64,000 nt of DNA from Protula sp. h YS-2021 (Eukaryota > Annelida > Polychaeta > Sabellida > Serpulidae). The stretch's first letter is position 1; every line of letters starts with the position of its first letter. Location: contig OX457026.1 of NCBI GenBank assembly GCA_949752745.1, positions 71,675,091 through 71,739,090 on the forward strand. Direction: 5' to 3'. Positions 24,636 to 35,311 of this stretch are shown one piece after another. Under the pieces are notes generated by a model. It saw only the letters and a list, made by a program, of their open reading frames with translations, was not told where the DNA came from and did no database searches. The translations under genes and the position numbers were made by a program.

Positions 24636-25093
24636 TTGGTCATATCGAGACTTGATTACTGTAACAGTCTGTATCATGGCCTACCTAAGCACCTAATACA
24701 TGGTCTACAACTGATAATGAACGGCGCGACGCGCGTGATTAAAGGAATTGGGCGGAACCGTGACAAAGAGCTTCTCTGGTTACCTACATCTGAAAGATCG
24801 AAATTCAAGATTCTTACACTCGTGTTAAAATGCCTGGACAGTACTGCTCCTCAATATTTGGCAGACCTTATATCGATGCGTCCACAACCTCCGCGTTTCC
24901 TCCGAGGATATGACAATCTCCAACTAGTCGTTCCAAGGTGCAAGAACAGATACGGTGACCGCTCCTTCCGCGTTTCGGCTTCAACACTTTGGAACTCACT
25001 GCCCTACAGGATCCGAAACAGTTCCAGTCTCGAATCTTTCAAGCGTCCTTAAAGACATTCTTATTCAAACAGTATTACGAGGTATATAAATGA
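24636..25093 (+). mobile_element. 3' end of a CR1/L2-like LINE
   Basis: The frame from 24636 reads SRLDYCNSLYHGLPKHLIHG, LLWLPTSERSKFKILTLVLK, TAPQYLADLI, LQLVVPRCKNRYGDRSFRV and TLWNSLPYRIR. This is the conserved C-terminal tail of CR1/L2-type reverse transcriptases. A frameshift after ESFK lets the true tail ASLKTFLFKQYYEVYK continue to a TGA at 25091. The element is 5'-truncated; a (TAA)n tract follows as its 3' tail. Confidence 0.85.
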
Positions 25094-25103
25094 CGCGTAA
25101 TAA

Positions 25104-25109
25104 ATAATA

Positions 25110-25202
<93 letters not shown>
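25104..25202 (+). repeat. (TAA)n microsatellite
   Basis: About 33 units of AAT/TAA with two AGT variants directly follow the LINE end; this is probably the expanded 3' tail of that insertion. Confidence 0.9.
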
Positions 25203-25204
<2 letters not shown>

Positions 25205-28200
25205 CGTGCCGGTTATCCCATTTAGCAAACACATGACCTGTCTCGCCTCATCGAGGTGCATCTTGATACCCTGCCGTGCCCCTTCTCCTTCGGACTTCTG
25301 CCCTCTTGATGTATTTGGAGACGGTGGGTTCCCCATGTCCGTGTTACTATGGTTAAGAAACAGGAAAGAAATATTCCGGGCTGCGTATGGCCTCAACGCC
25401 CTTGTGTACTTACGGAACGTATCGACGTGGTACAGCAGGTTTCCTATGTGCTCCGTCTCCCTCTCTGGTGCGTCTTGGGGTAGTGCAAGTGGGATATCTC
25501 CAAACACGTGCCCTCACCGTGTGCTGCGATGTGCAGAACGACTCTGCCGTTGTTTTCGTCTATGGGGGTAGTGCTAGTCTAGTGCTTGTATCTCAGTTCT
25601 CCTTTGAGAGCTGAGATGAGAGCTAGAAAAAAAGTTACCTTGAACGCCAGCTCCAGCAGCGGAGTGTTCTGTTGGCCCCGCAAGGTGAGGCCATGAAAGA
25701 AATCTAGTACTACCTTGAAGTCGCACTGCACTATGCGTACGGCTTGAGGTGGCCTCTGCAAACGAAAATTTCACCTTAGTTTAGATAGCAACTTATCTCG
25801 TCCTGAGTAGTAGCCAGCCCGATAACCATCTATTGTTCTGGTCGCCACGTTCTTCACCTCGAACGGAAGGAAGTCAGCGAGCAGTGGCTACGTTTCTGGA
25901 CTTAAATCGACGTAGATCTACTGAATGGGTGATACCGCCTGCGCTGAAAACCCCTGTTTTCAGCCAGTCAGTTTTAGGGAACGTGGGTAAAGGTTCATCA
26001 TGTGTAGATGTGCCAGTCTGGACGCCATGTCCGCTAACACGTTTAGTTCCATGCGATGTGGTGTGTCAGTAGTGTTACTCGGTAATAGTGTTACCAGGTA
26101 ATACCAATCCCCACACCTCACTGGCTGCTTGCATCAGGGTGAGTGATCTAGCGCCCCTCCCCTGCTTTCTGATGTAACTTACCGTAGTGGCGTTGTCTCT
26201 CCGGCACAGTACCACTTTGCCCTGAAGTTCTCGCCTAAGGATGTTCAGTGCTTCTCCTACTCCTACTAGTGCATTGCTGCGGTAACTGCCCCTTAAACAA
26301 TCTGCCTTGAAAGTGCCCCCAATCTACCTTTGACGCGTCGATTTGCATCTGGCGTTGCTATCGAGGTATGGTGAATGTATCCCCTGTGTCAGGTTTGCTG
26401 TCTCACCATCGGAGGTCCTCTCTTGCCTGTGGCCGGAAACTGAATTTCTTGCGTGGAGTGCGCCCCCTCCTGAGTGCTGCTTGCACTTTTCGTTGGTAGC
26501 TTCCGCAGTAGAAACGCCACATGAGTACTTTTCCTCCATAACTACAGTTCTAACAACGTCTCTACTAGGGTTGCGGTCACCACCTGGCTGCCAGCATGGT
26601 TCTGATGACAACATAATTACTTGTTTGGGCTCTATCTTCGACTTCTCTAGCGACATATTTGTCGAGCAACGCCGGCGTCTGATTGGCCATCCTTTCTCTG
26701 TCCAGCCTAGTCTTCGAAGTACTAAAGCAACAGCTTTGGCTGTCGTCCACCCCCCACCCCCCTACGACTTCACTGAACACATTGCCTTGCTGAAAACCCA
26801 AGGCGCCGTTGCCAGATCGAACGGTAGCACAAAGTACCAATACCTGTGCTCCTCCATTTGAAAGCACAGGTATTTGTAATATGAGAGTCACATCATTATG
26901 TGTAGGTAGGTGTCTGACAGGTCTATAGACTTCAGTCACATACCACGACTGACTGCCTTACGGATATGCTGGCAAGTGTCCATTTTGAAATTCCCTTTAA
27001 CGGTTTCAGATCTATTATTAAAAGCCAGTTCCTCGTTCGTTTCGGTCTTAAGAGCACTCTGTGGAACATACTTGGCTGCCTCGCAGGTATTTACTCTACA
27101 GTCCCCTTTTTTAACAATTTATCCAGCATATTCTCGAGTGTTAATTGCTTTTCTATTCCCTGCGCAATCGAGATAACGAGGCTCGGGTGTCCTTTTTGAA
27201 TGAGACTGATGGGTGCCACTTCGTCGTTTACTTTCTGGGAGAAGGTAGCTGTGCCCTAGTCACCTCATTACCTACAGGAGAGTTACGCCGTTGGAGTACG
27301 TTATCCCTTGGTAGTTGCATGCTGGACCACAGCAGCGCTGTGTGCAGTTTCATCGGGTCTTTTTCGCTGCAAAATCAGCACCCACTCAGCTTGTTCACTA
27401 TGGAGAGGTTGGATTCCATGACTGCACTCACCAAAGTCTCCTTTACATACTCCGCGAATGAGAGCAACCGCAGCTCTGTTCTGGAAATGCCACTGTAGCT
27501 CCCGTTATAGCTGCCTTACTGTCGGGACTACTACTACTACTGGTAGCTAAGCTGGGAAGTGTTTGGAGTGAGCGGGTGGGTAAAAATTGACGGCGTTATG
27601 GCCTGTAAGTCCTGCGAGCGACACGTGTCTTTGGGCGAGGTATTATTTTGCCAAAGTCCTCATTTCGGAGTGAGTTTCTTACATGGGATTGCCTACTTGA
27701 GCATTTGAACATTTTAGGATCACGTCCACGACCTCACGAAAAGGCATGTCCAGAGGTTCCATTGCTCTAATTAACCATACTTCCTGATTTTCCTTGCCGG
27801 GGGACTCTTCTTTTGACTGCTTTCCTCCGTGACGCTTTGCATTACTGTGTTGACCTCAATCAGTCACCGCACTCCGGATGCTTGAACGATGAAGCGTGTA
27901 GATCTTGTTCTTCTGCCAGCCTTGTTTCATGCCTCAAAGGGCTGTATGTGCGACGCCGACTTGGCACAGTTGCGTCTCCTTCGTCTGCGAGGCGACAATG
28001 AGTCCCGAGACTCGGAACCGCTGGAGGATAAAGACGTTTATCCGGATGTTCTTGGATGGAGTTGATGCAACATAGTTGCCTCTGTGAGTTCTCTCACTTA
28101 TTCAGGCCTTGTGGTCGTGACTGTAACACTACAAGTTGCCGCGAAATCACGGCTGCCTGCTGATGTAGCACTTTGCGGAAAATCTCGTCTAGGTTGATTT

Positions 28201-28690
28201 GCATGGGTACAGCCGTATTTTCTACCGGTGGCTGGTATCCCCCATGTTTGGCGTGTCACTTAGGGTCGTTGTTGCGGTACTCATGTACCCAGAGAGCACG
28301 CTCTATTGGAAGCCCGAACAACAGATTCTCATAGCAACGCTGTTGCCTTGCTATCTGGCAGTCAGATCAAGATTTCTTGTGTGCAACGCCACTCGCACGC
28401 TCTCCTCCATTGCCGGAATAGCTGAACGTTTCTTATCCTTCCTGTTGGCGACTTGCCAATGTCCGAGTATTGGCCAGACAACGCCATTACCTTCTCATCA
28501 GGCAATGGATTGGATACTCGCCTGAAGGCTCGTGAACAGGCGTATCCACTGAAGACATTGCTCGTGACCACAATTCTTGTATCTGTCTATCTTCAAGTTG
28601 GCGCCGACGGTGCCTGTTCAAGTTTCGCCAAACCTGGTCTGAAAGATGTTGGCAAACTGTACAAGTTTTACACTTTTTCTCAATAGCGAG
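25203..28690 (-). mobile_element. Decayed DIRS-type (tyrosine-recombinase) retrotransposon
   Basis: The minus strand holds broken pieces in DIRS order. RT comes first, with IDLSDTYLHIMM (~26930), RYWYFVLPFDLATAPWVFSK (~26830) and LEKSKIEPKQVI (~26645). RNase H follows, with GKVVLCRRDNATTVSYIRKQ (~26215) and ELNVLADMASRLAH (~26045). The start of a tyrosine recombinase is last: CDFKVVLDFFHGLTLRG...LLELAFKVTFFLALISAL (~25720-25610). Many stops and frameshifts interrupt it. Inverted terminal repeats were not found, and sequence identity to the intact element at 45.8-53.9 kb is only at protein level. Outer limits are approximate. Confidence 0.75.
25579..27000 (-). pseudogene. DIRS-type RT, RNase H and recombinase remnant
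   Basis: Motifs recovered in three frames are: RT box A (SIDLSDTYLHI) with a stop straight after, the LPFGL box changed to LPFDL, the catalytic YVDD box reduced to GVDD, the RNase H DNATTVSYI box, and the first helices of the recombinase catalytic domain. The recombinase active-site HxxR and tyrosine cannot be found, because the frame decays near 25500. Confidence 0.65.
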
Positions 28691-28708
28691 TAACAGTACC
28701 TGCAGTAC

Positions 28709-29317
28709 TCATGTGGATCGTCCGTCAAACCTGAATGTCCACTTAGCTTCTTTACCATGATTATTGATGACTGCAAAAATCACAAAAATTGCGTTAATAC
28801 TAGTGGAAACAGAACTGTGTCTACAATAGGTGTCTACAGTAACTACGGAGAATCCTTCAACGTTGTTGAAGCTGGGGACACTACAGACTCCCACGGCATC
28901 CGTAAAATCGTAAGTCTCAATTTGTACACGTGTTGAGGGCACCGCTGCGTTACCACAACCAAAACCGGCGTAAAACAATCTAAAATTACAGCGATGCAGT
29001 CCAAACTTCTCTGTCTCATACATAAGCCTCCGATTCAACTGAAAAGTGCCTAAAAGTGGTATACTAGAGGGATAATATGCACAAATCACTAGGCTACCTG
29101 CCACAGGGTGTTGAAACCGCAGGTGGAGGTTCAAATTGTTACTGCACAGCTCACCGTCGCTGGAATTCTCCCAAACTACACCCCAGTGATCTTCGAGACT
29201 TCCAGCAACCTTCTGCAACGCCCATTCATGCGTTGAACCTTGGGCCTCTAAAATCCAACCATTTTCACTAATGCTACCAACTGTCTTCTTCATGGTGTAA
29301 GAATGAAAAGTGAACAT
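28709..29317 (-). CDS. Hypothetical 202-codon open frame, unknown
   Basis: An uninterrupted frame of 202 codons begins with ATG (a second ATG follows 8 codons later) and ends FRFDGRST. It shows no family I recognise, no signal peptide and no clear membrane helix. It lies between the decayed DIRS element and the hAT-type element, with no splice or promoter evidence, so it may be an untranscribed chance frame or a piece of transposon capsid-like gene. Confidence 0.2.
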   Translation of the reverse strand: MFTFHSYTMKKTVGSISENGWILEAQGSTHEWALQKVAGSLEDHWGVVWENSSDGELCSNNLNLHLRFQHPVAGSLVICAYYPSSIPLLGTFQLNRRLMYETEKFGLHRCNFRLFYAGFGCGNAAVPSTRVQIETYDFTDAVGVCSVPSFNNVEGFSVVTVDTYCRHSSVSTSINAIFVIFAVINNHGKEAKWTFRFDGRST

Positions 29318-29417
29318 CGAATCCCAGTAAGCACTTAGAGCTAACTATGAACGTTTTGTACTCCAGTGAAATTAATTTTAAATTTTATTAGAAGTTACAT
29401 TTCAGCTGTGTTACAGG

Positions 29418-30666
29418 TAGAGCTGAAAGTGGATCCTCGTGTACACGGTACCGGGTAGTGTCTTGCCATTACACGGATCCAAAACCCTTTACACGATACA
29501 CGAACTGCTTCGTGAGCTCTGATGCTCTGTGGCTGTGGCGCTGTATCGTAACAGCACGCCCCTCCCCGCGTGGTTATTGATCCGACGCACGTCTTTCACA
29601 GCATGTATTGTAATTACACGGCACACGCTATGGACTCGGTATCTTCACTATACTCGTGCATTTAGCATTGCATCAAATTTCAAAAAGAAAAATGGCAGAA
29701 AAAAAAACGTTCTTGGGTTTGAGAATCCTTTGAAAAGGAAGGGAAAATGCAAATGCAAACTTTGTGCAACTTTGCATATTTTTGAACAAATAATTCCCCA
29801 GCAAACATTAAGACGTCAGAATGACGTCGGGTTGACGTCGTGAGCCGACGTTTCTGACGTCGGACTGACGTGCCGGTTTTGGTTGTATATGAAATAGAAC
29901 CGGCGTTGAGTTTTCAACGTCAGAACGACGCCGGGTTCTGACCTAAATCCGACGTCGGAATTAAGTCGGCTTTAGGTTGTATGTGAAATTGGAACCGACG
30001 TCGGATTCCGACCTGAAACTACCTTGAAACGACCAGTCTTAGACACGTCTTACAAAATAGTCAATAGTTGTATAATTAATAGATAATTAATCATTCAGCT
30101 GCTGTTGTGAAATACATACGAAGTCATTTTCCATGTAAATTTTTACAATATAGGAAAAACAATACCGACGCGCAATCAAAATTCTAAAATTTTCATGTAA
30201 AAATTACCTTTTTTCTTTCTCTTTTTCAAAATGACTTCGATTTCCGGTGAACGATAATGACTGTTCATCGCTTTTTTGGTAGTTTTTGCAACGTCGAAAT
30301 GACGTCAGAAAACCGACGTCGCCTCGACGTCGGAATAAAGTCGGGTTTTAGGGAAATAGGTCGTGACGTAGTTCTACCCATTTTACAACCTTATTTTATT
30401 CAGAATATGGTTGTGAAGCCTTTGCGATCAAAATCCAACATTTTTTTTCAACCAAAAAAAGACGTCGGTTGTTTGCTGGGTCGATCTGAGTACAGATGAC
30501 TGACAAAAAACAGCCATTAGTGATTCAGCATAAACATTTTACTGCATACACTGCCTTTGTTTAGTAACCGTACTTTTATATGTCATATTGTCCGTGTAGT
30601 TCCGTGTACACGGATCCTAAGACCTCCTGTACACGTGTACTGTTCTCGGGATCCGTTTCAGCTCTA
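29418..30666. mobile_element. Non-autonomous hAT-type element
   Basis: An 8-bp direct repeat GTTACAGG flanks it (29410-29417 and 30667-30674). The ends are inverted: TAGAGCTGAAAGTGGATCC at the left and, on the other strand, TAGAGCTGAAACGGATCC at the right. Eight-bp target duplications and a TAGAG start fit hAT elements. Subterminal GTGTACACGG words occur at both ends (29440, 30612). No transposase is present; the centre holds a second, ACGTC-rich element. Confidence 0.75.
29797..30480. mobile_element. ACGTC-rich MITE nested in the hAT-type element
   Basis: Inverted ends CCCAGCAAACATTAAGACGTC (first 20 bases considered) and, on the other strand, CCCAGCAAACAACCGACGTC bound a 684-bp element. 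Its flanks are packed with GACGTC/TGACGTC palindromic words (29810-30010 and 30293-30350, 30459). No coding frame is present. Confidence 0.65.
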
Positions 30667-30674
30667 GTTACAGG

Positions 30675-31665
30675 CACAGAAATGATAAGATAATACTTTT
30701 CAAAGTATAGAGTTGATTTAACTGCAGCTGCAAGGAATTTGTATGAACAAAAGCTGCTTTTAAGCCGTAATTGTTTGCTCTTAGTTATAAATCCATTGGT
30801 TATTATCCTTTTTCAAAGGCTGGCGTCCATTTATCTCTTGATTGGTTCTGCTATCGACCGCTGGCCTCCTGGATAACTCCTTGGGGTGGGTTATATCGGG
30901 GAAGCGGGGTCGAGGGCGTGTACCAAACAACGGGGGTACCAGGTCGACGTCTCTGATGAAGCTTAACAGACATATTATGTGCCTAGCAAGGTAGAATTAG
31001 ATCCAGCCGGTAGATAATTACATGCCGGGAAATCTCTTTGTTCAGTTCTACCTCGCGTAAAGGATAGGTATCGCAGTCCAGTTAGAGTGGTGCTTGCAAG
31101 GCAAGTTCTTCCTCTGGATAGTAAATCATGGCCCGTGGGGCATGCCTTCCTGGATTTGTCTGCAAACTGACTGATAACCCAACTCTAACGCTACGTCTCT
31201 CCCTGTCACGATCCTAGGCTTGGGCAATTGACCTTATGAAATATCAACAGTCACTGAAACGCGGACTTTGAGCTTTAAACTGTTTGCGTTCACAAAGGCC
31301 AGGACAGCAGACGTGTCACACTGGGGTAGGAGTAGATCTTTCCGCCAGACCCTGGACAAAGTTACAAGAGCAACAAACAGCAACACTGTCTTTCTTCTGT
31401 AAGAAAACTCACCCTGCATTTCGTGAAGATTGGCTTTCCTGATCAAAGCACAGTTTCGGTGTATATTTACGGTTTGGGTAACTGATTCAAATTATCTCAC
31501 ACTTGAAATAAGAACGTAACATAATCTTATTCATATTCCTTTTTAAAAAGATGGTGTACATTTACTCATTTTTATTGAAAATAAATTTTACTTCTTGCAA
31601 AGCACTTTTTGCCAAAAGATTTTATTTCTCATTTCAGAAGTCTTCTCACGTCAAAGATCAACGTC
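30675..31665. other. Region without a recognisable gene
   Basis: A minus-strand frame at 31446-31234 has a hydrophobic TVLLFVALVTL run after basic residues, which resembles a signal anchor. It has no convincing continuation, start context or splice partner. Confidence 0.35.
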
Positions 31666-32744
31666 TTCAGTTTTCTGTCTAGTTTTGACATAGTCATGGG
31701 CTATTTGCACAGCTTGCTGTATGCATATTTATAGCATGTAGCCATTTTAACTTAAAACTGGGATAACTTTTGTTATACTTGACCGATTTACATGAAAATT
31801 TCACCATTTTGTCCAGTTATTTCTTGTGTTATTTCACGGATGAATACCATTTTGGCTTGACCGCTAGATGTCTCTGCTGTGCAGCTCTACAACTATATGT
31901 GAGACATTCTGCTGAGTCAGCAATTTTAACGAGTTTGAACAAGTTACACACCATATTTTGATTGCATCGAAGTAGTATAAAAGCAGACCTTTTTGTTCTG
32001 CTTGGAAAAACTTGGACAAACTTTTAGTTTTTGGTTTTTATGACTCTATGACATTATGTGACAACATGCGACTGTGACATTATGTAATCTATGACATTAT
32101 GTGACTCTCTGTAACCTTTTTTTTAAACATAATAGCCATATTTCTATGTCTATTTTCACTATTATTATTATGGTAATATTTAATTAGTCATATTTCAATG
32201 GTTTTATTACAATAACCACACGCATACACAGCATAGGAATAAGTACATGAAAGGTCTCAGAGTGTGGGGAAACCGATCGATAAATTTCAGAGTGCACTCG
32301 TTCAGAGCGTGGGAACGATAAATAATTTGAGAAGGAATGGGATTTTCCCTACGTTAAGTCCAATGTTATGTTTTATGTTATAGTAGTTGGAAAATGGTGC
32401 AAACTTTAGCAAATGTAGTTTTTGACAACATATGATATATAAAATAAGTTTTAGCATTTTACCATGGTACTTATTCAAATATTCTAAAGTTATAGTGGTG
32501 CAGAAATGGTGGTTCTAGACCAACTTTAACAAATTTAGTTTTTCACGGTACCATATTTCATGGTATTCATCCGTGAAATAACACAAGAAATAACTGAACA
32601 AAATGGTGAAATTTTCATGTAAATCGGTCAAGTATAACAAAAGTTATCCCAGTTTTAAGTTAAAATGGCTACATGCTATAAATATGCATACAGCAAGCTG
32701 TGCAAATAGCCCATGACTATGTCAAAACTAGACAGAAAACTGAA
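31666..32744. mobile_element. Foldback element with nearly perfect 185-bp inverted arms
   Basis: 31666-31850 and 32560-32744 are reverse complements with a single mismatch that I can find. The ~709-bp loop between them has no coding frame. An RNA read across it would form a long hairpin. The right arm is followed by two diverged direct copies (to ~32935). Confidence 0.85.
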
Positions 32745-32935
32745 TCAAACAGCGAAATTTTGATACAAATCGGTCAAGTATAACAAAAGTTATCCCAGTT
32801 TTAAGTTAAAATGGCTACATGCTATAAATATGTATACGGCCAGCTGTGCAAGTAGCCCATGACTATTTTATAACAAAACTTTACATAACACTGAATCAAA
32901 TGGTGAAATTTTCATACAAATCGGTCAACTATAAT
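32606..32935 (+). repeat. Tandem repeat of ~148 bp, 2.2 copies
   Basis: Units start at about 32606, 32752 and 32903 with GTGAAATTTTCATGTAAATC or close variants and share the AAAGTTATCCCAGTTTTAAG stretch. The first copy is part of the right foldback arm. Confidence 0.8.
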
Positions 32936-32937
32936 GA

Positions 32938-33012
32938 AAACCAAGGTTGTTCAGAATTGACTGAAACATATAACTATGCTGAAATCGCAAAATTTTCTTA
33001 GTCCTGGGGGGG
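32938..33012 (+). repeat. Dispersed copy of the G-tract minisatellite unit
   Basis: AAAACCAAGGTTGTTCAGAA, then TGAAACATATAACTATGC and a following G run repeat the unit seen six times at 24060-24580. Confidence 0.6.
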
Positions 33013-33039
33013 GGTCCTCACATTTTCTTACCGGTGACA

Positions 33040-33132
33040 GTCGACCCCTAGGGGGGGTTAGGGGTGGTAGGGGGGTAGGGGGGTAGGAGGGGAGTAGGGG
33101 GTAGGGGGGTGGGGGGTAGGGGGGTAGGGGGG
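33040..33132 (+). repeat. G-rich array (GGGGGTAG)n, quadruplex-prone
   Basis: More than ten runs of 4-7 G are separated by TA, TAG or T. This easily satisfies four-run G-quadruplex patterns on the plus strand. Confidence 0.75.
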
Positions 33133-34285
33133 TCTGATGACGTCACTTCCTGTTTTCGGACGCCCATTTCCCTACTACTAACGCAATTTCAAGCACGCCC
33201 AACAGCTTTAGGAACGAAGGTTGGAACAGGAAGTGTGGGCCAGTGGCAAAAGGAGAATGCCCCCCCCCCCCTTTCCGATTTTATTTCAGAAAGTTGTTTT
33301 TTAGCCTGTCCACGGGAGTCTATCACCGTTTTAAATGTCCCATCTAAAGTGGAGATAAGTTAACGTCAACTTTTGTGAAATAAATCCGTTACATTCTCCT
33401 CCTGTACCAATCGAAGAAACAAAGCAATTAACGGCTGTTTGAAGATAAATGGCAATTAATGAATGACGTCTGGTATCGTTACCTCTTTGACCCTAAATAG
33501 GCTAAGCCCGCCGTTATATCATATCTGTCCTCTCAGGAGCCCCATCTGTTATGTATAAACATAGAACGACTAAATATTTGAAAAAGTAGTTCTTCTCTTT
33601 TTTCAGTGCTATTTCCGCGGAGTCCCCAATAAAAAGGTTTGACACATAGCAGACTGAACAGCCGCAGAGGATGGCTGTATGGTAACAACGTATCAAGGTG
33701 CCAAATATTTGTGCGAGGTGATACCGAAATATATATCGATATCCCGGGGGATCCAATGCAAAGATGAAAACGCAAACTAGGATTCTATGCCTAAAATAAT
33801 GTCTTAATAAAAACTTCTTTGCTTTACTTTGAATGAGTTACGTCCATGAGTAAAATAGAAAACAGTACAGATTGTGGATTGGAAATTTGCAAAACTATAT
33901 CCTGCTGATGTTTCCACATTATAACATCTGTTGCATAAATTAAATAAAAATAAAAGAGAAATAAAAATCCAGTGAGCTTTACTTCAGAAATGGCTATGTG
34001 TATTCGCCGTTGACTGTTTCCCCTGATAATGAGTCCATAAAACAATGTGCATTATAATTGCGACAAAAACGGAAAAACACAGAAGAGAATACAGAATAGG
34101 GCCAAAGACTATGTTTCAAATGTGATTGTTTTTGTCAGGTAATAATTCGAAAATCACTGTTTTTTATCAAAAATACCTTTACACTTTACACGCCAGAGAA
34201 ATGAAATACTTTTTATATTAAAAATGCAGTATTCGTTTGACTAGGGTTTGTTAAATTTAAAACTGAAAATTAAAATTATTCAAAA
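33133..34285. other. Region without a recognisable gene; dispersed repeat at its centre
   Basis: 33530-33690 is similar at DNA level to 44812-44970 (shared CCATCTGTTATGTA, AAAGTAGTTC, ATTTCCGCGGA-like words). The rest is AT-rich sequence downstream of the secreted-protein gene. No canonical AATAAA is seen on the minus strand near the stop at 34286; an AATATA variant is at ~34213-34218. Confidence 0.5.
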
Positions 34286-35311
34286 TTACTTCAGCTTAAC
34301 ATAGCGACTTGATAACCACTGGAAAAAAAGATTGTTCTCTGGATATACAGGACGATCATGGATTTCCCATTCTTCTCCAGAACCATCCAAATCGCCACTC
34401 CCATCCGAGGAGTAACTCTTATCGGTCTCGCCTCCTTTCGCTGGATTTTCTATCCCTTCCCCGTACTTCTCATTATTGTCTTGCCTTCTCGTATTATCCG
34501 GAAAGTCATTTTGCGGCCCTTCCCAAACAGACAACAGCAATTCGTAGCCGTCCGTAACTATCCGACGCACAGAACTCGCCGTTTGATCCATGTCCATGCT
34601 CAAAAGACTTCGGATGGCATCCTGGGATTTCTCCAATAGCTTGAAAGCAACGCGCAAAGTTGTGGGATCCTCCTTCGACAGAGAGTTGAATCTGTCTTCT
34701 GGCAGATCGGATAAAGTCAACAAAGCCGGTTCGCTCTCCTCGATCGCTTCCCTTATCATAGCATGATTCTCTGATAAATCAAGAAGCTGGGACTTGATAT
34801 AAGTCAGCAGTTCCCCGAGTGACAGTGAGCTATCCATTCCTTCCTCGTTCTGCGCGTTGTTGCTAATCCTTACGTGGCTGTTATCCGACAATATGTCCGA
34901 CATGCTGTCCCCATTTGAGCCGGATAAGACAATCTTCAGCTTTTCGGCATTTTTCGTAAGTGAATCGACCACTTCTGCGATATCCAGCGCGAGATAAGAA
35001 CGCAAGACTTCGGCGTTTGTGTGCAAAAGTTGCCAGAATATACCTTCCACAGCTTCTGATGATTGCAGTTCAGAAATACTTGCTAGAAGTTTGGAGTTCT
35101 CATCCAAGAAACTTTGCATGGTGATGGTTTTCTCAAACATTTCTTGCATGTCACTCAAAATCGAAGCAAGAAGTGAGCGATAATATGGGTAATCACGGCA
35201 ACGCGGGCAAACCTCACACTCAACTCCATTCATCATTTCTACAGGGGTGAAACGATCCGCGATATCGCAAGGTAGGCTCTCTACTAGGTCAAAGCAATCC
35301 ATTGCAGGACA
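34286..35311 (-). CDS. Secreted repeat protein exon 3 (repeat B and stop)
   Basis: Acceptor ATTTTTTTTTCAG at 35312; 341 codons then TAA. It matches exon 2 along its whole body (CPAMDCFDLVESLPC, DMQEMFEKTITMQSFLDENS, LRVAFKLLEKSQDAIRSLLS). It then has its own acidic Ser-Gly tail and a basic/aromatic end FFQWLSSRYVKLK. The intron between the two copies is only 306 bp. Confidence 0.85.
   Translation of the reverse strand, partial: CPAMDCFDLVESLPCDIADRFTPVEMMNGVECEVCPRCRDYPYYRSLLASILSDMQEMFEKTITMQSFLDENSKLLASISELQSSEAVEGIFWQLLHTNAEVLRSYLALDIAEVVDSLTKNAEKLKIVLSGSNGDSMSDILSDNSHVRISNNAQNEEGMDSSLSLGELLTYIKSQLLDLSENHAMIREAIEESEPALLTLSDLPEDRFNSLSKEDPTTLRVAFKLLEKSQDAIRSLLSMDMDQTASSVRRIVTDGYELLLSVWEGPQNDFPDNTRRQDNNEKYGEGIENPAKGGETDKSYSSDGSGDLDGSGEEWEIHDRPVYPENNLFFQWLSSRYVKLK

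Noticed and set aside
24039..24655. Frames with repeated YAKIRKFSHWGGGG-like sequence
   Set aside because: They are translations of a minisatellite; unit length is not a multiple of three and frame changes between units.
26343..28525. Plus-strand frames of 90-170 codons at 25.2-28.6 kb
   Set aside because: The minus strand carries RT, RNase H and recombinase motifs of a decayed DIRS element, so the plus-strand frames are antisense shadows.
31234..31446. Short frame with a hydrophobic N-terminal run as a small secreted protein
   Set aside because: No splice partner, no start context, no cysteine pattern or homology; length is within chance expectation.
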